A stretch of 64,000 nt of DNA, from assembly GCF_025717515.1 (NCBI RefSeq), contig NZ_JAJIRN010000006.1, positions 186,001 through 250,000 on the forward strand. Reading direction: 5' to 3'. The stretch comes from Roseateles oligotrophus. Lineage in GTDB: Bacteria > Pseudomonadota > Gammaproteobacteria > Burkholderiales > Burkholderiaceae_C. Below the pieces are notes generated by a model. The model was not told where the DNA came from. It made no database searches and saw nothing but the letters and a program-made list of their open reading frames with translations. Each line of letters begins with the position of its first letter. Within the stretch, counting starts at the first letter, position 1. Shown piece after piece: positions 1-7,314 of this stretch. Both the position numbers and the translations under genes were made by a program.

Positions 1-1
1 C

Positions 2-1030
2 GCGCTCAACGCCTGGGTCTATGACGCGACCTTCACTCGCTTCGGCGCGATGGCCTATCAGCTCGGCCTCCTGCTCGCCTTTGTCGTGATCGGCGCAATG
101 CTCGACCTGCCCTGGGAGCTCTACGATACTTTTCGCATCGAGCAGCGCTTCGGCTTCAACCGCATGACGTGGAAGATGTACGTCAACGACGCGCTCAAGG
201 GCGCGCTGGTCGGCGCCGTGATCGGCCTGCCGATTGCCGCGCTGATTCTGTGGCTGATGGGTGCGGCCGGCGCCAATTGGTGGTTGTGGGCCTGGGCCAG
301 TTGGATGGGTTTCAACCTTTTGATTCTGGTGCTCTACCCGACCGTGATCGCGCCGCTCTTCAACAAGTTCGAGCCGCTGCCGGACGAAGCGCTCAAGAGC
401 CGCGTCGAGGCCTTGATGGCGCGCTGCGGTTTTGCCGCCAAGGGCCTGTTCGTGATGGACGGCAGCCGCCGCTCTTCGCACGGCAATGCCTATTTCACCG
501 GCTTCGGGCCGGCCAAAAGGGTGGTGTTTTTTGACACCTTGCTGAACCGCCTGAATGGCCCCGAGGTCGAAGCGGTGCTGGCGCATGAGTTGGGCCACTT
601 CAAGCACAAGCATGTGCTCAAGCGCATGCTGACGATGTTTGCGATCAGCCTGGCCGGCTTCGCCTTGCTGGGCTGGCTGGCTAGCCAGAGCGGCTTCTAT
701 TTGGCCTTCGCGGTGCAGCCCAATATGGCCGCGCCCAATGACGCCTTGGCGCTCTTGCTCTTCATGATGGTGGTCCCGGTGTTCGCGTTTTTCTTTACGC
801 CCTTGAGCAGCCTGATGTCGCGCCGCGACGAGTTTCAGGCCGATGCTTATGCCTGCGCCCATGCACGCGGCGCCGATCTGGCCTCGGCCCTGCTCAAGCT
901 GCATGAGGACAATGCCGGCACCTTGACGCCCGACCCGGTTTTCGCCCGTTTCTACTACTCGCACCCCCCAGCCACCGAGCGTTTGGGAGCCATCCTGGCT
1001 GGCCCGCAAGCTCCTCAGGCAGCCCACTGA
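2..1030 (+). CDS. M48 (Ste24/CAAX-type) membrane metallopeptidase, 5' end outside window
   Basis: This is a zinc metallopeptidase of the Ste24-like M48 family, embedded in the inner membrane and probably active in membrane-protein or peptide quality control. The reading frame is open from base 2, so the start lies upstream of the window; the first in-window ATG at 50 is internal because Ste24-type proteins are about 410-430 residues long. What is visible includes the family block LPWELYDTF, hydrophobic segments on both sides, the zinc motif HELGH (bases 583-597) and the downstream DEFQADAYA segment that carries the third zinc ligand. It ends one base before the next gene, so it is probably co-transcribed with the pterin dehydratase and rsgA. 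Family assignment is firm; the substrate is unknown. Confidence 0.9.
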   Translation, partial: ALNAWVYDATFTRFGAMAYQLGLLLAFVVIGAMLDLPWELYDTFRIEQRFGFNRMTWKMYVNDALKGALVGAVIGLPIAALILWLMGAAGANWWLWAWASWMGFNLLILVLYPTVIAPLFNKFEPLPDEALKSRVEALMARCGFAAKGLFVMDGSRRSSHGNAYFTGFGPAKRVVFFDTLLNRLNGPEVEAVLAHELGHFKHKHVLKRMLTMFAISLAGFALLGWLASQSGFYLAFAVQPNMAAPNDALALLLFMMVVPVFAFFFTPLSSLMSRRDEFQADAYACAHARGADLASALLKLHEDNAGTLTPDPVFARFYYSHPPATERLGAILAGPQAPQAAH

Positions 1031-1031
1031 T

Positions 1032-1373
1032 ATGACTTCATCGATGAACCTATTGATCGCCCAATGTTCCCCGCAGCGCGAAGCGCTGGCCGCCGCCGAC
1101 TTGCCCGCCTGGTTGGCGCAAGTCCCCGGCTGGAAGCTAGCGGCCAGTGGCTCGGCGATCGAGTGCCGGTTTGAGTTTCACAACTTCTACCAAACCATGG
1201 CCTTCGTCAACGCGGTGGCCGAAATCGCCCATGGCCAGGACCATCACCCCGAGATGCAGGTCTCGTTTGACGCCTGTGCCTTGAGCTTCAGCACCCACAC
1301 GGCCAAGGGCTTGACCAGCAATGACTTCATCTGCGCCGCGCAGATTTCGGCGCTGCCGGAAGGCACGGCGTGA
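1032..1373 (+). CDS. phhB: 4a-hydroxytetrahydrobiopterin dehydratase (pterin carbinolamine dehydratase)
   Basis: A small cytoplasmic enzyme of 113 residues that dehydrates 4a-hydroxytetrahydrobiopterin, regenerating the pterin cofactor used by aromatic amino acid hydroxylases. The family core is clear: an F-x-F-x-N-F strand, then FVNAVAEIAH and the active-site HHPEM segment, followed by the S-T-H-T-x-x-G-L-T end motif. Length is normal for the family (about 100-115). The start could be the ATG at 1032 or the one at 1044. It sits one base after the M48 peptidase and overlaps the rsgA start, so the three genes form a tight operon. No phenylalanine hydroxylase is present here, so the in vivo partner is not shown. 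Confidence 0.9.
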   Translation: MTSSMNLLIAQCSPQREALAAADLPAWLAQVPGWKLAASGSAIECRFEFHNFYQTMAFVNAVAEIAHGQDHHPEMQVSFDACALSFSTHTAKGLTSNDFICAAQISALPEGTA

Positions 1374-2278
1374 GCCGCTTCGACCACCTTGACATCGGCC
1401 TGGTGGTGCGCGGCCATGGCCGCCACTACATCGTCGAAAGCCAGGACGGCCTGCGCCGGGTCTGCCACCCGCGCGGCAAAAAGAGTGACTGCGTGGTCGG
1501 CGACTTGGTGCGCTGGGCGCCGTCCGGCAGCGACGAAGGCGTGGTCGAGGCGGTCGAGCCGCGCCGCAACCTGTTGTTTCGCCAGGATGAGTGGAAGACC
1601 AAGAGCTTTGCCGCCAATGTCGATCAGCTCTTGATCTTGGTCGGCGTCGAGCCGGTCTTCAGCGAAACCCAGCTGTGCCGGGCCTTGATCGCGGCCGAGG
1701 CCGCCGACATCTCGACCACCATCGCGCTCAACAAGATCGACCTGCCCGGCACGCCTTCCGCGCGAGAACGGTTGGCGCCCTACCGGGCGATGGAGCTGCC
1801 GATGATGGAGTTGGCGCTGACGGCCGACCGTGAAGGCTCCGCCGCGCTGCTAACGCCCTGGCTGGCCGGCAAGAAGACCTTTGTGATGGGCCCCAGCGGC
1901 ACCGGCAAAAGCACGCTGATCAATCTGCTGATCCCGGACGCCAAGGCGCAGGTCGGCGAGATTTCGGTGGCGCTGAATTCGGGCCGCCACACCACCACCA
2001 CGACGCAGTGGTACTGGGTCGATGCCGAACGCCAAACCGCCTTGATCGACTCACCGGGCTTTCAGGAATTCGGCGTCAAGCAGGTCGAACCTATGCAGTT
2101 GCCGCTCTTGATGCCCGACCTGCGCAAGCATGCCGGCAACTGCCGCTTTTACAACTGCACCCACCAGCATGAACCCGGCTGCGGCGTCCGCGACGCGGTC
2201 GAGGCCGGGCTGATCAGCGCCTCGCGTTACCGGATTTACGGCGAGATTCTGGCCGAGCTGACCAGCAAGCGCTGGTAA
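1370..2278 (+). CDS. rsgA: Small ribosomal subunit biogenesis GTPase RsgA
   Basis: A circularly permuted GTPase of 302 residues that assists late maturation of the 30S ribosomal subunit. The motif order shows the permutation: an N-terminal OB-fold region, then G4 (NKID), then the P-loop G1 (GPSGTGKS), then G3 (DSPGFQEF). A C-terminal zinc-binding segment carries the spaced cysteines and histidines of CRFYNCTHQHEPGC. The start codon is GTG, overlapping the stop of phhB as GTGA, which suggests translational coupling. The length fits the family, and nothing looks damaged. Confidence 0.96.
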   Translation: MSRFDHLDIGLVVRGHGRHYIVESQDGLRRVCHPRGKKSDCVVGDLVRWAPSGSDEGVVEAVEPRRNLLFRQDEWKTKSFAANVDQLLILVGVEPVFSETQLCRALIAAEAADISTTIALNKIDLPGTPSARERLAPYRAMELPMMELALTADREGSAALLTPWLAGKKTFVMGPSGTGKSTLINLLIPDAKAQVGEISVALNSGRHTTTTTQWYWVDAERQTALIDSPGFQEFGVKQVEPMQLPLLMPDLRKHAGNCRFYNCTHQHEPGCGVRDAVEAGLISASRYRIYGEILAELTSKRW

Positions 2279-2295
2279 AAAAAAGAAAAGCTAAT

Positions 2296-2571
2296 TCAGG
2301 TTTGCGGCGGCAGCTTTTCGGACACTTCGCGCACCTCAACGTCGATCACCTCGCCCATGGGCTTGGGCGCTGCGCCGCGCTGGCCGGCACGGTAGTTGCG
2401 CGCACGGGCGAAGCCCGAGGTGTCAAACACCGGCTTGCGCCCGCGCAGCAGGCTCCAGATCAGCAAGCCGATCATCGTGACCACGGCCACGCCCATCAGG
2501 CACAGCACCAACACCAAGGTAGCCAGCGTGAAGATCACGCGGGTGATGAAACGTATCAAGGCAGACAACAA
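2296..2571 (-). CDS. Small conserved-looking membrane protein of unknown function
   Basis: A 91-residue protein with one long or two close hydrophobic segments (about residues 10-45) followed by a basic, then acidic, hydrophilic tail with RGRKP and DVEVREV. No known catalytic motif is visible. It faces rsgA tail to tail with only 17 bases between them and follows the SDR gene on the same strand by 37 bases, so it may be the second gene of a two-gene unit. I do not recognise a named family; it is probably an inner-membrane protein with a cytoplasmic tail. Confidence 0.65.
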   Translation of the reverse strand: MLSALIRFITRVIFTLATLVLVLCLMGVAVVTMIGLLIWSLLRGRKPVFDTSGFARARNYRAGQRGAAPKPMGEVIDVEVREVSEKLPPQT

Positions 2572-2608
2572 AATTCGACTCTCTTTCGGGAAGACTGGGC
2601 GGGGTCAA

Positions 2609-3364
2609 TCAGCCACGGCCTATGAAGGGCATCTTGGTGGCCATCACCGTCATGAACTGCACATTGGCCGACAAGGGCAGGCCGGCCATATAAAGCAAAG
2701 CGCTGGCCGCATGTTCGACGTCCATTGTCGCCTCCGCCTCGACGCTGCCATTGGCCTGGCGCACACCCACCGTCATCGGCATCGCCATCTCGGTCAAGGC
2801 ATTGCCGATATCCAACTGCCCGCAAGCGATGTCAAACGCGCGGCCATCCAGCGACAGCGCCTTGGTCAGGCCGGTAATGGCGTGCTTGCTGGCCGTGTAG
2901 GGCGCGGAGTTGGGGCGCGGCGCATGGGCGGAGACCGAGCCGTTATTGATGATGCGCCCGCCGCGCGGTGACTGCCTCTTCATCAGCTTGAAGGCGGCTT
3001 GGGCGCACAAGAAACTCGCACTCAAGTTGACGTCAATCACCGCCCGCCATTGCTCGAAGGTCAACTCATCAACGGCCACAGCCGGCGCGCCGATGCCGGC
3101 GTTATTGAACAAGAGATCAAGCCGGCCGAACTCGGCGCGCACCCGCTCGAACAAGGCCGCCACCGCCTCGGGCTGCGTCACATCGGCGGCCCAGGCAAAA
3201 GCCCGCTCTGGCGCAATGGCTGCGGCCGCTGTTTGCTGCAGCGCCTCTAGGCGCCGGCCGACCAGCGCCACCGAGTAGCCGGCCTCGATCAAAGCCAGCG
3301 CGCAAGCGCGGCCAACGCCAGAACCGGCGCCGGTCACCAGGGCAAATTTCTGTGGAGCAGGCAT
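2609..3364 (-). CDS. Short-chain dehydrogenase/reductase (SDR) family oxidoreductase
   Basis: A classical SDR of about 251 residues, a cytoplasmic NAD(P)-dependent oxidoreductase. The Rossmann motif [10 protein letters not shown] is near the N-terminus, NNAGIG lies in the middle, and the catalytic Ser (NNGSVS) and YTASK tetrad follow. I place the start at 3364 (MPAPQKF) because it has an AAGGAA-like ribosome site about 12 bases upstream and the preceding in-frame residues do not resemble SDR sequence. The substrate cannot be read from the sequence. It precedes the small membrane protein on the same strand. Confidence 0.88.
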   Translation of the reverse strand: MPAPQKFALVTGAGSGVGRACALALIEAGYSVALVGRRLEALQQTAAAAIAPERAFAWAADVTQPEAVAALFERVRAEFGRLDLLFNNAGIGAPAVAVDELTFEQWRAVIDVNLSASFLCAQAAFKLMKRQSPRGGRIINNGSVSAHAPRPNSAPYTASKHAITGLTKALSLDGRAFDIACGQLDIGNALTEMAMPMTVGVRQANGSVEAEATMDVEHAASALLYMAGLPLSANVQFMTVMATKMPFIGRG

Positions 3365-3507
3365 CAGATCGTCATTCCTTTTTGGCTTGACCTGCTTATT
3401 TGGGGCGCCCGTCTTGAAAGTCAAGCTTCTCGTATACCAAAGAATTTATTCAAGCAAATTTCGCAGCTCTGAGGTCAGACCCACCAAGCCCCCTCTAGAC
3501 TCTGGAC

Positions 3508-3951
3508 ATGTCAAGTTCAAACCCTAGCGCACCAGCCATTTGCATTGAGGCCGCAAGCATTGTCGCCAAACCTCGTGGCGGGCGCCTGCTCTACATCGAA
3601 GACAACCCGGTCAACGTCTTGGTGGTTGAAGAACTGGTGGCAACCCGCCCGTACTTCAGTCTGATCTGTGAAATTGACGGCGCAAGCGGCATCGCCCGCG
3701 CCCGCAGCATGCTGCCTGAGTTGATCCTGCTGGATATGCAGTTGCCCGACCTTGACGGCTACCAGGTGATTGAACAACTGCGCGCCAACCCCGTCACTGC
3801 GGCCATCCCCTGCATCGCCTTATCGGCCAACGCAATGTCCGAAGACATCAACCGAGCCAAGGCGGCCGGCTTTCTCGACTACTGGACAAAACCAATCGAC
3901 TTCAAGGCTTTTTTGAGCGGGCTGGATGCCTTCTTTGCTGTGACGCATTAG
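3508..3951 (+). CDS. Single-domain response regulator (CheY/DivK-like receiver)
   Basis: A 147-residue stand-alone receiver domain. It has the acidic pocket YIEDN, the phosphoacceptor Asp in LLDMQLPDLDGY, the conserved Ser of IALSANAM and the Lys of YWTKPID. There is no output domain, so it probably passes phosphate to another protein or acts by protein contact. The first 25 residues are a non-conserved leader. No kinase is adjacent; the nearest are about 10 kb away, so the partner is unknown. Confidence 0.92.
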   Translation: MSSSNPSAPAICIEAASIVAKPRGGRLLYIEDNPVNVLVVEELVATRPYFSLICEIDGASGIARARSMLPELILLDMQLPDLDGYQVIEQLRANPVTAAIPCIALSANAMSEDINRAKAAGFLDYWTKPIDFKAFLSGLDAFFAVTH

Positions 3952-4012
3952 CCCTGCCCTCACTTTCCTGGCTTTGCCATCCTTTTGTAAAGAACCATTA
4001 ATTCACCCCCTC

Positions 4013-4037
4013 ACCCCCCCTAATCAAGGGGATTGCC
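4013..4037 (+). promoter_or_regulatory. C-run/G-run dyad upstream of the S8 peptidase
   Basis: A run of seven C, a 7-base AT-rich spacer (TAATCAA) and GGGG form a short dyad, followed directly by GATTGCC; the 11-mer GATTGCCAATC at 4031-4041 is itself a palindrome. A related arrangement occurs upstream of two other genes in this window (29125 and 47344). It may be a regulator site, but no protein is assigned. Confidence 0.3.
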
Positions 4038-4053
4038 AATCTAGTCAAAGCGA

Positions 4054-6315
4054 TTGCACTGGCGACATACTGAAGCCAAGTTCAGGGAGTTGCTACAAAG
4101 CAAACGAACGTTGAGACTCGCAAGAGGCCGCGGCGTATCGATCTGGATTGGATGGTTCGCTATGGCTTTGACAGCTATTGCTCTGGCAGCCGGCATGGCC
4201 GCTACGACCGGGACTTGTGACTGGCACCCGTCCAGCCAAGCCGCCTTCGAGGGCCCATTGGCGCCGCTCGTCGAACGCTTTCAAGACATCCCCATCGAAC
4301 TCCGAGAGCGCCTCAAACGCCGCATCGAGGAGCACCAGTTTGACGAAGTGGTGGCCATCCAGCGTGACGCCATCATCGGCAAGCAACACTACGGCGATCT
4401 GATCAGCGGCTTGCAAGCCGGTGTCGGCAGCAGCTGCAGTCAACCCAGCCGCGAGCAATGGAGCGAAAGTACTCGGGAGCTTGCGCTGAGCTACTGCGAA
4501 GGCGGCTATTGCGTGCTGATCACCATCAACGGTCATCACTTCGCACGCATGAGCCGAAGCGGCTTGGCCAATGACGCCACCGCCCTGGCGGCCAACCGAT
4601 CAGACGCTTTGGACCCATCGCAAGCGATCGATCTGGAGCCCACGGCTGCCGCACCCGCTCCGCTGGTACACGCCCCCGGCAGGCTCTTGATTGGCGCACG
4701 CGCTGGCGTGTCCGATGCCGAGATGAGCAAGCTATTGAGCAAATACGCCGGCCGGGCGAGCCGCATCGGGCGCGGCGATTTACACATTGCCACCGTGCCG
4801 GTGGGCTCGGAGAAAGCCATCGCCGACCTGCTCGGCAAGCACCCTCAACTCAAATTCGCCGAACTGGACCGTCGCCTTGCGCCCTCGTTCGCGGTCAATG
4901 ACCCCTATGCCGGCAGCCAGTGGCATCTGAGCAAAATAGGCAGCAGCAGCGCATGGGACAGCGCCCAAGGCGCTGGCATCACGATCGCGATCTTGGACAG
5001 CGGCGTGGACGGCAGCCACCCCGATCTCAGCGCACGCATGGTGGCGGGTTGGAACTTTTTGGACAACAACGCCAATGCCGCCGATGTCAATGGGCATGGC
5101 ACGGCAGTGGCCGGCGCGGCTGCCGCGACGCTGAACAACGGCACCGGTGTGGCCGGCACGGCGGGCCAAGCCCGCATCATGCCGGTACGCATTGCCGACG
5201 CCAATGCCTATGCCTACTTCAGCACGATTGCTCAGGGCATCAATTGGGCGGCAGACAACGGCGCCAGGGTCGCCAATATCAGCTACGCCGCAGGCGGCAG
5301 TGCGGCTGTACAAAGCGCGGCTCAATACATGAAGAGCAAGGGCGGCTTGGTGATCGTCGCGGCCGGCAATAACGGCATCGACGAGATGATCGCTCCGACC
5401 ACGACCATGATCATCGTGTCGGCCACCGACAGCACGGACACCAAGACCTCCTGGTCCAGCTACGGCGCCGCGGTCAGCCTCGCCGCGCCGGGGCAAGACA
5501 TCTGGACCACCGTGCGGGGCGGAAGTTATCAGGCTTGGTGGGGCACATCGCTGGCCAGCCCGGTCGTGGCCGGCGTGGTCGGCTTGATGATGTCGGCCAA
5601 ACCGAGCCTGGGCAGCGGCCAAGTCGAGAGCCTGCTGTTCTCCAGCGCCACCGACCTCGGTACGGCCGGCCGCGACCCGCTCTACGGTTACGGCCGCGTC
5701 AACGCTGCCGCTGCGGTGCAAGCCAGCTTGAGCGCAATCGCCGCCGACACCCAGGCACCCAGCGCAACCATCAGCGCGCCCTTGGCCAGCAGCAGCGTCA
5801 GCGGCATGGTCGCGGTGGACGTGGTCGCCAGCGATAACGTCGGGGTCACCAAGGTGGAATTGCGCGTCAATGGCGCAACGGTGGCGACCGACACGGTCGC
5901 GCCGTTTGGCTTCAGCTGGGACTCCAGCAAACAAGCCAACGGCATGAACACCTTGGCGGCTGTCGCGTTTGATGCCGCCGGCAACTCGGCCAGCTCCGCC
6001 ACCGTCAGTGTCAACGTGGCCAATACCGTGCCGCCCGACACCTCGCCCCCCAGTATTTCCATCGGCAACCCAAAAGCCGGCAGTGTCGTCTCGGGTAGCG
6101 TCAGCATTTCGACCAGTGCAAGCGATGACGCCGGCGCCGCCGGCATCAAGCAAACGCTGTTGATCGACGGTGTGCAAGTCGCCAGTGGCAATGGCGCAAG
6201 CCTCAGCTATAGCTGGAACACACGCAAAGCGACCGCGGGCGGCCACGTCATCCAGGCCCTGGCTCAGGACGCGGCAGGCAACAAATCCAGTAGCTCGGTA
6301 TCGGTAAGCAAGTAA
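4054..6315 (+). CDS. Secreted S8 subtilisin-family serine peptidase with C-terminal Ig-like domains
   Basis: An exported serine peptidase of up to 753 residues. Order: a hydrophobic signal segment (about residues 31-50), a poorly conserved region, a fervidolysin/I9-like prodomain (about 205-280, with GRLLIGARAGVS and VPVGSEKA), then the S8 catalytic domain, then two Ig-like repeats (about 570-655 and 665-753). The triad is visible: Asp315 in ILDSGVDG, His348 in NGHGTAVAG, Ser499 in GTSLASPVVAG, with the oxyanion Asn in AAGNNG. The start is uncertain: TTG 4054 gives the longest frame, while TTG 4090, TTG 4111 or ATG 4162 would give a shorter signal peptide. It is probably autoprocessed and released outside the cell or bound at the surface through the Ig-like repeats. 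Confidence 0.9.
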   Translation: MHWRHTEAKFRELLQSKRTLRLARGRGVSIWIGWFAMALTAIALAAGMAATTGTCDWHPSSQAAFEGPLAPLVERFQDIPIELRERLKRRIEEHQFDEVVAIQRDAIIGKQHYGDLISGLQAGVGSSCSQPSREQWSESTRELALSYCEGGYCVLITINGHHFARMSRSGLANDATALAANRSDALDPSQAIDLEPTAAAPAPLVHAPGRLLIGARAGVSDAEMSKLLSKYAGRASRIGRGDLHIATVPVGSEKAIADLLGKHPQLKFAELDRRLAPSFAVNDPYAGSQWHLSKIGSSSAWDSAQGAGITIAILDSGVDGSHPDLSARMVAGWNFLDNNANAADVNGHGTAVAGAAAATLNNGTGVAGTAGQARIMPVRIADANAYAYFSTIAQGINWAADNGARVANISYAAGGSAAVQSAAQYMKSKGGLVIVAAGNNGIDEMIAPTTTMIIVSATDSTDTKTSWSSYGAAVSLAAPGQDIWTTVRGGSYQAWWGTSLASPVVAGVVGLMMSAKPSLGSGQVESLLFSSATDLGTAGRDPLYGYGRVNAAAAVQASLSAIAADTQAPSATISAPLASSSVSGMVAVDVVASDNVGVTKVELRVNGATVATDTVAPFGFSWDSSKQANGMNTLAAVAFDAAGNSASSATVSVNVANTVPPDTSPPSISIGNPKAGSVVSGSVSISTSASDDAGAAGIKQTLLIDGVQVASGNGASLSYSWNTRKATAGGHVIQALAQDAAGNKSSSSVSVSK

Positions 6316-6430
6316 GGGGCACGAGGCACGCCATCGCTGAATTGCACGGGCTGGCGTGGCGGGTCTTTGTGGCCTTTATTTGATCTGTTTGAAGTGTTGG
6401 GACTATTAAAGAAACTCATAGGAGATCATC

Positions 6431-7264
6431 ATGAACCTCATCAAGCAATCTCGACTGCGGCAGGTTTCCTTGGCCGTTTTAGCAACCCTGGCCTGCGGTG
6501 CCGCCACGGCACTGCCAACCCTGCAACTGGGCATTCTCGGCGCCAGTTATGACCTGGGAACCCAAACGTCGATTGCCCCCGCATCCACATTCAAGCTCTA
6601 CGCCTTTCTTAATCCAGGTGACGACACGGCGCTATCGGACGGCGACTACTTTGTCTCGGCAGCCCTGGCCCCACAAGTCAAGACCGCAGCGAATCTCGGC
6701 TCTTTCAAATACGCCGGCAGCAGCTACAACGCCACCGGCGATATGACCTACGGCAGCCCGCCACTGGGTGCGATCGAGGGCGCGGGAGGTGAACTCCAAT
6801 CGCACAGCATCTTCGACACCTATTTCAGCGAGTTCAAGTTCAACTTCAATGCCGATAACAAGGCGAGTTCGGTCAACGTTCAAGACAATGCCAGCTTGGG
6901 CGGTGTGTCATTCAATACAAATGGTGTGGGCGCCTTGTACTGGGCCGCGTTTGACGTCGATGTCGGGCTACTCAGCCCCACCATGAATCTTCACTTCGAC
7001 CTCTACAACTCAACGGTTCAAAAGTGCAAGGGCAAGGCGACTTGTTCGACCACGATAGGCGTCGATGACTTTGCGCCCTTCTCGCATGACGCCCAATCAG
7101 GCAGTGGTGGTGGCGGAGGTGGCGGCGGCGGAACGGGTGGTTCCGGTGGCGGCGGTGGCGGAACGGGTGGATCTGGCGGCGGCAATGACGTCCCCGAACC
7201 CGCCAGTCTGGCCCTGGTTGCCATCGGCCTGGCTGCGGCCTGCTGGAAACGCAAGCCGCATTGA
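6431..7264 (+). CDS. PEP-CTERM sorting domain protein with Gly-rich linker
   Basis: A 277-residue exported protein. It has a signal peptide (about residues 1-28), a unique domain of about 190 residues with only one Cys pair region (KCKGKATC), a Gly/Ser/Thr-rich linker of about 35 residues, and a PEP-CTERM tail: VPEPASLAL, a hydrophobic helix and the basic end KRKPH. Such tails are recognised by exosortases in bacteria that make extracellular polysaccharide; no exosortase lies in this window. The ATG at 6431 has a good AGGAGA ribosome site. The function of the main domain is not recognised. Confidence 0.88.
   Translation: MNLIKQSRLRQVSLAVLATLACGAATALPTLQLGILGASYDLGTQTSIAPASTFKLYAFLNPGDDTALSDGDYFVSAALAPQVKTAANLGSFKYAGSSYNATGDMTYGSPPLGAIEGAGGELQSHSIFDTYFSEFKFNFNADNKASSVNVQDNASLGGVSFNTNGVGALYWAAFDVDVGLLSPTMNLHFDLYNSTVQKCKGKATCSTTIGVDDFAPFSHDAQSGSGGGGGGGGGTGGSGGGGGGTGGSGGGNDVPEPASLALVAIGLAAACWKRKPH
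7121..7180 (+). repeat. Tandem 30-bp repeat coding the Gly-rich linker (two copies)
   Basis: Two adjacent 30-base units (7121-7150 and 7151-7180) differ at four positions and code for a Gly-rich stretch with Thr and Ser, just before the PEP-CTERM anchor. This is a coding minisatellite, likely to vary in copy number by slippage and so change linker length. Confidence 0.8.
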
Positions 7265-7287
7265 CCGAGGCCTAATTGAGCCAAGAG

Positions 7288-7311
7288 AACCCACCGCGAA
7301 GTGGGTTTTGT
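7288..7311 (+). terminator. Rho-independent terminator after the PEP-CTERM gene
   Basis: Perfect 7-base stem AACCCAC / GTGGGTT with a 6-base loop (CGCGAA), followed by a T-rich but interrupted tract. It begins 24 bases after the PEP-CTERM stop and lies just past the 3' end of the convergent M3 peptidase gene. Confidence 0.75.
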
Positions 7312-7314
7312 CTT

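Noticed and set aside
4780-6246. Long minus-strand open frame (488 codons) opposite the S8 peptidase
   Set aside because: It is a shadow of a GC-rich gene: composition is Gly/Ala/His/Arg-biased, no domain is visible, and the plus strand holds a complete catalytic triad.
6316-6430. Sigma-54 promoter upstream of the first PEP-CTERM gene
   Set aside because: TGGC words occur near 6350-6370, but no TGGCAC-N5-TTGC arrangement with correct spacing can be found.
7099-7187. Repeats that might suggest a CRISPR array
   Set aside because: The units are directly adjacent without spacers and lie in frame inside a coding linker.
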